NCBI RefSeq assembly: GCF_921292975.1
Contig: NZ_CAKLCM010000003.1
Span: 1,534,001 to 1,598,000, forward strand
Direction: 5' to 3'
Source: Vibrio hippocampi
Lineage (GTDB): Bacteria > Pseudomonadota > Gammaproteobacteria > Enterobacterales > Vibrionaceae
Length of the DNA: 64,000 nt
In this document: in pieces, positions 17,709 through 26,707 of the stretch
Layout of the letters: each line of letters begins with the position of its first letter
How positions within the stretch are numbered: position 1 is the first letter of the stretch
Position numbers and translations under genes: made by a program
Notes under the pieces: generated by a model
Database searches by the model: none
What the model was told of the DNA's origin: nothing
The model's input: only the letters and a program-made list of their open reading frames with translations

Positions 17709-17896
17709 GAAAGCATGATCAAGGAAGTCATTCTTCCCATACTTTCTATATGGAAGCATGATCAAGATAAGAGAACAGAGGCAACTACGCACACTTTAAG
17801 GCTCAATAACACGATTAACGACCCAATATAGCAATGATCCCTTAACGATCGAGATCAACACTTGATCAAGCATCCTGAAAGCATGATCAAGTGTTG
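17709..17896. repeat. GATC-rich cluster of iteron-like ATGATCAAG repeats (possible RctB-binding locus)
   Basis: This non-coding cluster lies between two genes. GAAAGCATGATCAAG occurs at 17709-17723 and 17877-17891, with a one-base variant at 17752-17766, all on the same strand. A further TTGATCAAG is at 17862-17870. Eight GATC sites fall between about 17660 and 17890, where roughly one is expected. The last part (17856-17896) is a 41-bp structure with 13-bp perfect inverted ends starting CAACACTTGATCA. RctB iterons at Vibrio ori2 are short repeats containing GATC whose adenine methylation is needed for binding, and off-origin RctB sites on chromosome 2 are known in V. cholerae from memory. 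The match to RctB iterons is inference. Confidence 0.6.
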
Positions 17897-17943
17897 TAGT
17901 ATTACGGTGATTGTATTTTGAACCAAAACTCAGTGAACATCAC

Positions 17944-18588
17944 TTAAGGCGCTAAGCGGTCAATCTGCCATTGGCTTTCGCCATCTTGCTGCTTACTGAA
18001 CAAGAAGCGGTCATGCAGTCGGTGTTCACCCCCTTGCCAAAACTCAATCGATTCAGGGCGAATTCGGTAACCACCCCAAAACGATGGGACTGGGATATCG
18101 CCTTTGGCAAACTTCTGTTTTAGCTCCAGATATTTACCTTCAAGCACACCACGCGTTGACAAACGGCTACTCTGTTTACTTGCCATCGCTGCTAATTGGC
18201 TCTCTTTAGGGCGAGAGACAAAGTACTTCATATTTTCCACCGCACTCATTTTCTCTGCCACGCCGGTGACATGCACTTGACGCTCAAGATTGTGCCAAGG
18301 AAAGTGCAGGCTGACCTTGCTGTTGTGCTCAATATGCTGGGCTTTACGGCTGCCCAGATTGGTGTAAAACACAAAGCCGTTTTCATCTAGGTGTTTAAGC
18401 AACACAATACGTTGAAATGGCTGTCCCGCTTGGTCTACGGTTGCCACCGTCATTGCGGTGGGATCCATCAACTTGGCTTTAATCGCTTGTTCTAACCAGA
18501 GGTTAAATTGTTTGATGGGATCGTGATTGAGATCCTTTCGGCGTAATCCGCCTTGGCTGTATTCACGGCGAATATCTTCAAGTGCCAT
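17944..18588 (-). CDS. pdxH: Pyridoxamine 5'-phosphate oxidase PdxH
   Basis: It makes pyridoxal 5'-phosphate from pyridoxine or pyridoxamine phosphate using FMN and oxygen. The 214-residue length matches the family. Motifs: [16 protein letters not shown] at the N-terminus, [20 protein letters not shown] with FMN-binding Arg/Lys, [10 protein letters not shown], and the C-terminal [15 protein letters not shown] and RLAP. ATG 18588 has GAGGA at good spacing; the ATG two codons earlier (18594) is immediately against it. PLP supports nearby PLP enzymes such as glutamate decarboxylase, but pdxH stands alone here. Confidence 0.96.
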   Translation of the reverse strand: MALEDIRREYSQGGLRRKDLNHDPIKQFNLWLEQAIKAKLMDPTAMTVATVDQAGQPFQRIVLLKHLDENGFVFYTNLGSRKAQHIEHNSKVSLHFPWHNLERQVHVTGVAEKMSAVENMKYFVSRPKESQLAAMASKQSSRLSTRGVLEGKYLELKQKFAKGDIPVPSFWGGYRIRPESIEFWQGGEHRLHDRFLFSKQQDGESQWQIDRLAP

Positions 18589-18940
18589 ATCCATTCCTCG
18601 ATTTTTTTAACAAATTCTGCGCTTTAATCTCTGATAACTCAAGTCATTCCGAGTCAACCATAACAAAACCGCTCTCTAGCCTTGCTGTCATAAAGCGGAT
18701 GCAACGTTAGCTGAAGCAACGATAACGGCTAACATCTTGAGGCAATTAAACTAATTACACAGGATTAGTAGCTTTTAGCCTCAACTCTCCTAGTCTTATA
18801 ACTATGCGAATGATCAACGAATTAAGTGTAACTTGGCGAACCCTAGCATGCCTTTATATTCAGATAACAACGGCAAGTGTTTAAGTGCTACTAGTGCTAC
18901 GTATTAGGTTTTAAAACAGAGCAGGGATAGCGGACAAATC
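18589..18940. other. Non-coding interval between pdxH and lapC
   Basis: This 352-bp divergent promoter region should contain starts for pdxH and the lap operon. One near-iteron, ATGATCAACG, lies near 18810. No other clear operator, hairpin or small gene was found. Confidence 0.5.
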
Positions 18941-20332
18941 ATGGATAAAAAAGAACTGAAAAAAGTGTCTGACGCCGAACTTGACTATATCGACGACAAA
19001 ACAGCCGCTCTACTACTGAATACACCGACAAGCGCCCGTATTATGCTATGGGTAATGGTGCTGTTTTTTGTATGTGCTGGCGTCTGGGCTTATTGGGCAG
19101 AAATCGATAAGGTCACTGTCGGTCAAGGTAAAGTGATCCCCTCTTCTCAGGTGCAAGTGATCCAAAACCTTGAAGGTGGCTTGGTAAAAGAAATTCTGGT
19201 CAAGGAAGGCGATGCCGTTACCCAAGGGCAACAACTGCTGTTAATTGATGACACTCGTTTCCGCTCCGACTTTCGAGAACGTGAGCAGCAGGTTCTCAAC
19301 CTAACCGCGAATGTACTGCAACTGTCCGCTTCCATGACCAGTGTGGTCATTAACGAGGACGTCAGTCAAGACGACTGGCAACAATCGGTGGTACTCAAAT
19401 TCGATAAGTTGGCTTTCCCCCCCTCCTTTGAAGCTGACTATCCGCAACTGGCTGCCAGACAGCGGGCTGAATATCGACAAGATCTTAATAAGCTCAAGAA
19501 CCAACTTTCGGTTATCGATCAACAAGTGAGACAGAAACAACAAGAATTGATTGAGATCCAATCCCGAGTGCGAAGTCTAAGACAAGGCTACAATCTGGCA
19601 AGAGACGAATACAACATTACTAAACCGCTCGCGGATGAAGGCGTAGTACCCAAAATTGAGCTGCTAAAGCTGCAACGACAAGTCAATGATACTCGTCGTG
19701 AACTCACTTCGACCGAGTTGAAAATCCCAGCTCTGAGATCGGCGATTCAAGAAGCAAAACTGAGCCGTATCGACGCCGCGCAACAATTCCGCTCGGAGAA
19801 TCAAGAAAAACTCAATCAATCCCAAGATCAACTCTCCTCCATGACCGAGTCTGCAGTGGGTCTTGAAGACCGTGTCAATCGCACGGTGGTGCTCTCGCCA
19901 GTCACGGGGACAGTGAAAACCCTTAACGTCAATACCGTCGGCGGTGTTATCCAGCCGGGGATGGATATTGTTGAAATCGTCCCGACGGAAGACACCTTAT
20001 TGGTCGAAGCCAAGATTGCTCCGCAAGATATCGCCTTTTTACGCCCAGACTTACACGCCATCGTAAAGTTCAGTGCCTACGATTTTACCAAGTACGGTGG
20101 GCTTAATGGCGTATTGGAGCACATCAGTGCCGATACCACCCAAGATGAAGAGGGCAACAGTTTTTATATTGTGCGAGTTCGTACTGATGAAACCAATTTT
20201 GGACACGATGAGGAGCTGCCCATTATCCCGGGAATGACCGCCTCTGTGGATATTATAACCGGTAAACGAACCGTGTTAGATTATCTACTTAAACCGATTA
20301 TTAGCGCTCAGAGCAATGCATTAAAAGAGTAG
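18941..20332 (+). CDS. lapC: Type I secretion membrane-fusion protein LapC (HlyD family)
   Basis: This 463-residue inner-membrane anchored adaptor has a cytoplasmic N-terminus, one membrane helix at about 29-50, a lipoyl half-motif IQNLEGGLVKEILVKEGDAV, long coiled coils at about 150-300 (Gln/Glu/Arg rich) and the C-terminal LSPVTGTVKTLNV and beta-barrel. It would bridge the LapB ATPase to an outer-membrane TolC-like channel for export of a large repeat adhesin. It is first in a lapC-lapG-lapD-lapB run. Neither an outer-membrane LapE nor the adhesin itself is in the window. Confidence 0.92.
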   Translation: MDKKELKKVSDAELDYIDDKTAALLLNTPTSARIMLWVMVLFFVCAGVWAYWAEIDKVTVGQGKVIPSSQVQVIQNLEGGLVKEILVKEGDAVTQGQQLLLIDDTRFRSDFREREQQVLNLTANVLQLSASMTSVVINEDVSQDDWQQSVVLKFDKLAFPPSFEADYPQLAARQRAEYRQDLNKLKNQLSVIDQQVRQKQQELIEIQSRVRSLRQGYNLARDEYNITKPLADEGVVPKIELLKLQRQVNDTRRELTSTELKIPALRSAIQEAKLSRIDAAQQFRSENQEKLNQSQDQLSSMTESAVGLEDRVNRTVVLSPVTGTVKTLNVNTVGGVIQPGMDIVEIVPTEDTLLVEAKIAPQDIAFLRPDLHAIVKFSAYDFTKYGGLNGVLEHISADTTQDEEGNSFYIVRVRTDETNFGHDEELPIIPGMTASVDIITGKRTVLDYLLKPIISAQSNALKE

Positions 20333-20337
20333 TTCCC

Positions 20338-21039
20338 TTGGTATTAAACATCGTTACATTGTGTCATTTTCGCTGTCCCCGTTGGATGGTATTTCTGTTC
20401 TCCGCCCTGATCACTTTCTCTGGCGGTGTAGCGGCATACAGCCATCAGGAATTGCGTTGGATTTCAGTCGTCACCAAAACCTATGGGGAACAAGCTGGCA
20501 AACGTGTCACCTATTGGCGAGATGAACTCAGCGAAGTCAGTCAGTTACCGGAGCGACAAAAGATCACCAGAGTAAACGATTTTTTTAATCAGATGACCTT
20601 TGTAGATGACATCGATTTTTGGGGACAAACAGACTATTGGGCAACACCTTTAGAGTTTATCGGTAGTCGCGGAGGCGATTGCGAAGACTTTACTATCGCA
20701 AAATATTTCTCCTTGATAGAGCTAGGTGTTCCAGATAAAAAGCTGCGCTTGATTTATGTAAAAGCGATTAGGCTGAACCAGTTTCATATGGTGCTGGCTT
20801 ACTATCCAACGCCGACGTCGCAACCATTGATTTTGGATAACCTGATCGCAGAGATAAAGCCCGCAACGCAAAGGCCCGATCTACTGCCGATATACAGTTT
20901 TAACGGTCAAAACCTTTGGGTAATGAAAACCAGTCAAGGACAGCTAGCGGGTAAATCATCAAGACTCAAATTATGGAACGACTTGCGAGACAGAGAGAGA
21001 AATCTACATCTTAGAAAGCCAAAAATCTCTTTAGATTGA
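20338..21039 (+). CDS. lapG: Periplasmic transglutaminase-like cysteine protease LapG
   Basis: LapG cleaves the N-terminal region of surface adhesins so cells can leave a biofilm; LapD restrains it when c-di-GMP is high. The bacterial transglutaminase-like Cys-His-Asp triad is visible: GGDCEDF (Cys near 115), FHMVLAYYP (His near 150) and ILDNLI (Asp near 167). A hydrophobic export signal lies at about 17-33. The first codon at 20338 is TTG with AAGAG upstream; an in-frame ATG at 20386 gives a more conventional signal peptide, so the true start is uncertain. It follows lapC by five bases if the TTG is used. Confidence 0.9.
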   Translation: MVLNIVTLCHFRCPRWMVFLFSALITFSGGVAAYSHQELRWISVVTKTYGEQAGKRVTYWRDELSEVSQLPERQKITRVNDFFNQMTFVDDIDFWGQTDYWATPLEFIGSRGGDCEDFTIAKYFSLIELGVPDKKLRLIYVKAIRLNQFHMVLAYYPTPTSQPLILDNLIAEIKPATQRPDLLPIYSFNGQNLWVMKTSQGQLAGKSSRLKLWNDLRDRERNLHLRKPKISLD

Positions 21040-21083
21040 GGATTCCAACCATGGATTGAGATGGAGTCACAACACGGAATCAA

Positions 21084-21195
21084 TAACTTCGTAGAAAAGT
21101 AGCTTTGATGATAGATGACTTTGATGAGAAATAGCGTTGATTAAAAATAGCGTTAATCACAAGTAGCTTTGGCGAGAATTAGGATTAATCAGGAC
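21084..21195. repeat. Seven-unit degenerate 16-bp tandem repeat between lapG and lapD
   Basis: Seven consecutive 16-bp units with consensus TAGCTTTGATGAGAAA start at 21084, 21100, 21116, 21132, 21148, 21164 and 21180. By my count they match the consensus at 10, 14, 14, 13, 11, 13 and 10 positions, with no gaps. The array fills most of the 168-bp lapG-lapD spacer and ends 12 bp before the lapD start, with the lapD ribosome-binding sequence AGGA inside the last unit. 16 is not a multiple of three, so it is unlikely to be decayed coding sequence. Confidence 0.8.
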
Positions 21196-21207
21196 GAGTA
21201 AATCACT

Positions 21208-23118
21208 ATGACACTATTTAGACAGCTTGTAGTCGGTATGATTGCCGTATTTATTATGCTTTTAGTCTCGGTGTTTGTTATTGAATTTAACACCACGAGA
21301 AACTTTTTAGAGCAGCAGCAGCGCTCAGAAGTGAATAACACCATCAACACGGTCGGTCTTGCTCTTGCTCCTTACTTGCAAGACAAAGACCCTGTCGCGG
21401 TAGAGTCCGTCATTAATGCTCTATTTGATGGCAGCACCTATTCAACGGTTCGCTTGGTCTTTTTGGATAACAACCAAGAGATCATCCGCCGATACCCTAT
21501 TGCACCCAATGATGTGCCCAGTTGGTTTTCTCATTTGGAACTGTTTAAACCGATAATGGATTCCAGAGTCGTCACTAGCGGTTGGTTGCAACTGGCTCAA
21601 ATCGAAATCATCAGTCATCCCGGTAGCGCCTATTCTCAGCTTTGGCATGCGTTCAAAAACTTGGCTTTGGTGTTCGTCGCCATTCTATTGCTGGGACTGG
21701 TTGCCATTTCTTGGATATTGCGACGCGCCCTCAAGCCGCTCAATGCCATTGTGAAAAAAATGGATCAAGTCGCCAACAAACAATTTGGTCAGCCTTTAGA
21801 ACGCCCCAACACCAAAGACCTCATCGCCGTCGTTGACGGAATCAATAGCATGAGTAAGCACCTTGAAATTTCCTTTTCTTTACAAGCCAAAGAGGCTCAA
21901 CAGCTACGTGAAAGAGCGTATATGGATTCGGTTTCTCAATTGGGTAATCGCGCCTACTTTACCGCCCAACTTGAACAGTGGTTATCCGAATCCTCATTAG
22001 GTGGCTTAGCCATTCTTGATGCACAGTTTGTCAAAGAGGCTTATAAAGATCAGGGTTACCACGCCGGTGATGAGTTGGTAAAAGAGCTGTCGGATTTGCT
22101 TTCCGTTACCATCAATATTCCGAACTGCACCATCGCGCGGATCTCCTCGAACGAATTTGGCTTTATCTTCCCCAATATTGATCAAGACGAGCTTAAGATG
22201 GTCGCCAGCGCGATCGTTAGCTGCATTCAAGACATGAGCTCTGACCCAACGGGTCTGAGTAAAGCACAAGCCTCGCTTGGCGTGGTCTATAGCCAAGAAC
22301 ACAAAGATAGCTCGCAAATGCTGTCGACTCTCGACAACGCATTGACGGAAGCCAAATCCAACCCTGAAATTGATTACGGCTATATTTCGTCGCAAACGCA
22401 TGCGACAACTCTCGGTAAACAGCAATGGCGAATGGTGGTTGAAGAAGCCATCAATAACGATTGGGTACAGTTCCGATTTCAAGCCGCAAATAGCAAAAGC
22501 GGTGATATCTTTCATAAAGAGGTGTTCTCTTCGATTGATACCGGCGAACAGCGCTATACCGCGAACCAATACCTGTTGGCGCTTGAACAGTTAGGTGCTA
22601 GCCAACTCTTTGATGAACACGTGATCCAGTCGGTGATCAAGGTACTGGAACGCGATGACACCGCTGACCCTATCGCGATCAACATTGCAGCCAGTAGCCT
22701 AGAACAGCCGAGCTTTATTCGCTGGATAAGTAGCGTTCTCAATAAACATCGTCGCATCACCCACAAGCTGCACTTTGAGATCCCAGAGATCTGCTTCGTC
22801 GATAACCCAGACAATACCGCCCTTTTCTGTCATGCACTTCGCAGCGCGGGCGCTAAATTTGGTGTCGACAATTACGGTCGTCATTTCAAATCTCTTGCCT
22901 ATCTAAATGAATTTAGACCCGATTATGTGAAGCTTGATTATCTCTATACGCACCATTTAGACGATGAAAAACAGAAGTTCACCCTAAGTTCCGTTTCAAG
23001 AACGGCACATAATTTAAGCATTACTACCATTGCCTCTCGCGTAGAAACTCAGACGCAACTCGATCTGCTCTCGGAGCATTTCGTTGATATTTTCCAAGGC
23101 TTTATCGTAGATAAATAA
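21208..23118 (+). CDS. lapD: LapD-type c-di-GMP receptor (degenerate GGDEF-EAL)
   Basis: This 636-residue inner-membrane receptor has TM1 at about 7-27, a periplasmic LapD/MoxY domain, TM2 at about 150-170, HAMP (about 171-225), then GGDEF-like and EAL-like domains. The GGDEF site reads SSNEF (near 312-316) and the EAL site reads EVF (near 437), so neither cyclase nor phosphodiesterase activity is expected. The EAL-like domain would bind c-di-GMP and the periplasmic domain would then sequester LapG. This matches the known LapD logic. It is separated from lapG by the repeat array and followed 15 bp later by lapB. Confidence 0.93.
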   Translation: MTLFRQLVVGMIAVFIMLLVSVFVIEFNTTRNFLEQQQRSEVNNTINTVGLALAPYLQDKDPVAVESVINALFDGSTYSTVRLVFLDNNQEIIRRYPIAPNDVPSWFSHLELFKPIMDSRVVTSGWLQLAQIEIISHPGSAYSQLWHAFKNLALVFVAILLLGLVAISWILRRALKPLNAIVKKMDQVANKQFGQPLERPNTKDLIAVVDGINSMSKHLEISFSLQAKEAQQLRERAYMDSVSQLGNRAYFTAQLEQWLSESSLGGLAILDAQFVKEAYKDQGYHAGDELVKELSDLLSVTINIPNCTIARISSNEFGFIFPNIDQDELKMVASAIVSCIQDMSSDPTGLSKAQASLGVVYSQEHKDSSQMLSTLDNALTEAKSNPEIDYGYISSQTHATTLGKQQWRMVVEEAINNDWVQFRFQAANSKSGDIFHKEVFSSIDTGEQRYTANQYLLALEQLGASQLFDEHVIQSVIKVLERDDTADPIAINIAASSLEQPSFIRWISSVLNKHRRITHKLHFEIPEICFVDNPDNTALFCHALRSAGAKFGVDNYGRHFKSLAYLNEFRPDYVKLDYLYTHHLDDEKQKFTLSSVSRTAHNLSITTIASRVETQTQLDLLSEHFVDIFQGFIVDK

Positions 23119-23133
23119 CAAGGTGGCCGGTGT

Positions 23134-25248
23134 ATGAAGGACCCAATACTGAATTCGCTGATCTATATTAGTCGCTACTATGGTTTAGCTAACTCGCCTG
23201 AAGCGTTAATCAATGGTCTCCCTCTCTCGGATGGAAAGCTAACGCCCTTTTTGCTGCCTCGTTCCGCCGAGAGAGCTGGACTGGTCGCCAAAGAAAATCG
23301 CGCCAGCATCGATAAAATCCCCAGCATGGTTTTTCCGGTCATTTTGCTGCTTAAAGGGGGAGATGCCTGTGTCCTCAGCAGCATAGATAAAGAGAAAAAC
23401 GAAGCGGAGATCATCACTCTCGAATCTGGAATGGTGCCGATTTCAGTGCCTGTCGAAGAAATCAGCGAACAGTTTCTCGGGCGCTATTTCTTGGTGAAAA
23501 AGCAATTCCGCTATGACGAGCGCTCCCCTGAGGTTCTCAAAACTCGTGACGGTCACTGGTTCTGGAGCACCTTGTGGCAATCTAAACGAATTTACCGAGA
23601 CGTATTGATCGCTTCAATCTTGATCAATGTGTTTGCAGTTGCCGCGCCTCTATTCACTCGCTTAGTCTACGACAAAGTGGTGCCTAACCTCGCTTTTGAA
23701 ACACTGTGGGTGCTTGCCGCGGGGATTTTCGTGGTGTTCTTCTTTGACTTAGTGCTAAAGATGATGCGCAGCTACTTTATTGATGTGGCGGGGAAAAAGT
23801 CCGACATATTGATTTCTTCTAAACTGTTCAGCAAGGTGATGGGCATTCGTATGGAAGCGCGTCCCCCATCAGTTGGGGCTTTTGCTCGCCATCTGCAAGA
23901 GTTTGAATCCATTCGCGAATTCTTTACCTCCGCTACGGTCGCTTCGCTGATTGATTTACCTTTTGCCATCCTGTTCTTGGTTTTGATCTGGTTGATGGCT
24001 GGGAATCTGGTCATCATTCCGATTGTCGGCGTTGTCATTCTGGTGATTTACTCCCTGTTGATTCAAGGACCGCTGCGCAAAACCATTGATGAAGGCTCAC
24101 GACTGGCCTCGCAAAAATACGCCAACTTAATCGAGAGTTTAGCCGGGCTGGAAACCGTGAAGATTTTCGGTGCCCAAAGCCAATACCAATTCCGCTGGGA
24201 AGAAGCCGTGGCGCACATGGCAAACTGGAACATCAAGAGCAAACGAATTACCGATGGTATTCAAAATACCGCTGGCTTTGTGCAGCAAGCGTGTAATGTG
24301 TCCATGGTCATTCTTGGGGTATATCTGATTTCTGACGGCATGCTTACCATGGGTGGATTGATTGCTGCCACCATGCTGAGCGGTCGTGCCATTGGACCTT
24401 TGGTTCAGCTTTCGCTGCTTTCAACACGCTACAATCAAGCCAAATCCTCCATGTCCATCATTGAACAAGTCATGGCAATGCCCGATGAACAAGAAGAGGG
24501 CAAACGTTATATTCACCGTCCCGTGATGCAGGGAAAAATTGAGCTAGATAAAGTGACCTTTCACTACCCAGACTCACCCGTCGCCTCAATCCGCGATCTC
24601 ACGATGACCATTAATCCCGGTGAAAAAGTCGCGATTATTGGTCGCATTGGGTCAGGAAAAACCACACTGGAACGCCTGATTATGGGGCTTTACAAGCCAA
24701 CCGAGGGGCATGTGCGCATTGATGAAACCGATATCGATCAGCTCCACCATGTGGATATCAGACGCAACATCGGTTGTGTTCCGCAAGACTGTAACCTTTT
24801 TTACGGCTCTATCCGCGACAACATTACCCTTGGTCGTCCATTAATCGATGATCGCGATGTACTTGATGCCGCCAACCGCGCGGGGGTAACGGTGTTTACG
24901 CAACAAGATCCCGCGGGTTTAGAACGCCAAGTAGGTGAAGGGGGCGCAATGCTATCTGGAGGACAGCGCCAAGCGGTCGCCGTGGCTCGGGCGATGCTGG
25001 CAAGACCGCCTATTCTTATTATGGATGAACCGACCAGTGCGATGGACAACCGTTCTGAGTTACACATTAAAACACAGCTGAAACAGCTAAAAAGTAGTGA
25101 AACCCTGATATTAATCACCCACAAAACCTCAATGTTGGATGTCGTAGACAGGGTCATTGTGATGGAAAAAGGGACCATTATCGCGGATGGACCCAAAGCA
25201 TCGGTGTTAAATGATTTACGAAAAGGGAATGTGCGAGCAGCCAGTTAA
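23134..25248 (+). CDS. lapB: Type I secretion ABC transporter LapB
   Basis: This 704-residue export ATPase-permease has an N-terminal C39-peptidase-like domain (about 1-130) that lacks the catalytic Cys, as in other adhesin exporters. Six membrane helices follow, then the ATPase with Walker A GRIGSGKTTL (near 504), signature LSGGQRQ (near 607) and Walker B ILIMDEPTSAMD (near 628), all intact. AAGGTGG precedes the ATG. It powers export of a giant adhesin with LapC. The order lapC-lapG-lapD-lapB encodes secretion and controlled release together. I see no strong terminator after it. Confidence 0.94.
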   Translation: MKDPILNSLIYISRYYGLANSPEALINGLPLSDGKLTPFLLPRSAERAGLVAKENRASIDKIPSMVFPVILLLKGGDACVLSSIDKEKNEAEIITLESGMVPISVPVEEISEQFLGRYFLVKKQFRYDERSPEVLKTRDGHWFWSTLWQSKRIYRDVLIASILINVFAVAAPLFTRLVYDKVVPNLAFETLWVLAAGIFVVFFFDLVLKMMRSYFIDVAGKKSDILISSKLFSKVMGIRMEARPPSVGAFARHLQEFESIREFFTSATVASLIDLPFAILFLVLIWLMAGNLVIIPIVGVVILVIYSLLIQGPLRKTIDEGSRLASQKYANLIESLAGLETVKIFGAQSQYQFRWEEAVAHMANWNIKSKRITDGIQNTAGFVQQACNVSMVILGVYLISDGMLTMGGLIAATMLSGRAIGPLVQLSLLSTRYNQAKSSMSIIEQVMAMPDEQEEGKRYIHRPVMQGKIELDKVTFHYPDSPVASIRDLTMTINPGEKVAIIGRIGSGKTTLERLIMGLYKPTEGHVRIDETDIDQLHHVDIRRNIGCVPQDCNLFYGSIRDNITLGRPLIDDRDVLDAANRAGVTVFTQQDPAGLERQVGEGGAMLSGGQRQAVAVARAMLARPPILIMDEPTSAMDNRSELHIKTQLKQLKSSETLILITHKTSMLDVVDRVIVMEKGTIIADGPKASVLNDLRKGNVRAAS

Positions 25249-25593
25249 CCGCCCACTTATGTGGTGGATTTAACGTGACGATACCCTCAAGTTTATCATT
25301 GGAAAATGAGAGCTGACCCGCGAATTGAGAATTTGCTGGGTCGCCAAGCGCATAAATCGGTTTGCACTCTGGTGCTAAAGCCCTTAAAATCTATTTGTAA
25401 TACAAAAATACCGTATGTTTTATTAACGATTGTCACGGCTATCTTCGCCTATTCCAGCATTTGCCTGTTGTAAGGCACTTGCTCATTACAGTAATAGATA
25501 GACATCGTGAATAAGTAGATATCGTGCCGTCTTATACCGGCACTCAATCGATGGTTAATAGATTCATCCATTTCACTCAAAGAGTATATTATC
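25249..25593. other. Non-coding interval between lapB and the SDR gene
   Basis: This 345-bp AT-rich interval holds the promoter of the strongly codon-biased SDR gene. AAAGAG lies about 10 bp before its ATG. No palindrome, RNA gene or small reading frame stood out. Confidence 0.5.
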
Positions 25594-26349
25594 ATGGCTA
25601 ATAAAATTGCATTTATCTCTGGTGCAACCGGCGGCATCGGTTTCCAGGTTGCTAAACGTCTAGGTAAAGACGGCTACACTGTTATTCTAAACGGTATCGA
25701 AGACGAGACCGGCGCAGCGCGCGTTGCTGAGCTTAAAGAAGCGGGTATCGAAGCTGAGTACTACGGTTTTGACGTAACAGACGAGCACGCTGTAACTGCA
25801 AACATCAACGCTATCGGTGAAAAATACGGTAAGATCGACGTTGTTGTTAACAACGCTGGTGGCCTAGGTGGTCGTAGCCCAATCGAAGAAATGACAACTG
25901 AGTTCTTCCGCTTCGTAATGGCACTTAACCTAGACAGCGCATTCTTCGTATCTCGCGCTGCAATCCCGTTCCTTAAGAAGTCAGACAACGCGTCTATCAT
26001 CAACTTCACTTCTAATGCAGCATGGAACGCAGGTGGCCCAGGTGCAGGTATCTACGGTACTTCTAAAGCAGCCGTTCACACGCTAACTCGTGCACTTGCT
26101 AAAGAACTTGCTCCAGCTAAAATCCGTGTTAACGCTGTATCTCCAGGTACTATCGATACTCCGTTCCACGCACAAATCAAAGCAACTAAGCCAGAAGTAT
26201 TTGCTTCTTGGGCTGACAGCATCATGCTAGGTCGTCTAGGTCAACCAGAAGAAGTCGCTTCTGTTATCTCTTTCCTAGTCAGCGAAGATGCGTCATTTAT
26301 CACTGCTGAAACTCTACAAATCGGTGGTGGTCAAGCTCTAGGTATCTAA
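25594..26349 (+). CDS. Short-chain dehydrogenase/reductase (possible uronate-derivative reductase)
   Basis: This 251-residue classical SDR has cofactor motif SGATGGIG (9-16), NNAG at 86-89 and catalytic Ser140, Tyr154 and Lys158. The substrate cannot be read directly. SDRs of this type reduce 4-deoxy-L-erythro-5-hexoseulose uronate in bacteria that eat alginate, and this genome region has alginate lyases 10 kb away, so that role is a reasonable guess, not shown. Codon use is highly biased, indicating strong expression. It is monocistronic with its own terminator. Confidence 0.88.
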   Translation: MANKIAFISGATGGIGFQVAKRLGKDGYTVILNGIEDETGAARVAELKEAGIEAEYYGFDVTDEHAVTANINAIGEKYGKIDVVVNNAGGLGGRSPIEEMTTEFFRFVMALNLDSAFFVSRAAIPFLKKSDNASIINFTSNAAWNAGGPGAGIYGTSKAAVHTLTRALAKELAPAKIRVNAVSPGTIDTPFHAQIKATKPEVFASWADSIMLGRLGQPEEVASVISFLVSEDASFITAETLQIGGGQALGI

Positions 26350-26404
26350 TAGGCTTTTGACTATTCGATCGGTTGGCGATTCGCTGACTAGCTTGAAGCT
26401 TTCT

Positions 26405-26437
26405 AAACCCAAAGAGCCTGCTCTTTGGGTTTTTTTA
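26405..26437 (+). terminator. Intrinsic terminator after the SDR gene
   Basis: AAACCCAAAGAGC (26405-26417) pairs with GCTCTTTGGGTTT (26420-26432), followed by further T. Confidence 0.92.
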
Positions 26438-26707
26438 TACCATTTTTTAATGCTCAACTTTTGCACAACACCCAGTCTAAACTATCCTATTAGCCGTTTC
26501 ATCATTAGCCTAGCTCGTTGACAAGCCTCATATTTCTCTTCGTCTGATACAAATAGACTTTGGAAAATTTAACCTAGGTCACTATGTGAAATTAAAACGC
26601 CTACCCAGTTCACATTTCTCGTTACCAAATCAGGTTAAATCATACAATACCATTAGTATGTAGACATTCCGTAAAGGACATACCATCAAAATGTAAGGGT
26701 GATTCAA
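26438..26707. other. Promoter region of the exported beta-sandwich gene
   Basis: The interval holds TTGACA (26518-26523) without a well-spaced -10, and a short palindrome TCACTATGTGA (26579-26589). No coding region was seen. Confidence 0.4.

Noticed and set aside
22006..22569. 187-codon frame antisense to lapD
   Set aside because: It mirrors the strongly supported lapD frame and has no start signals or recognisable domain.
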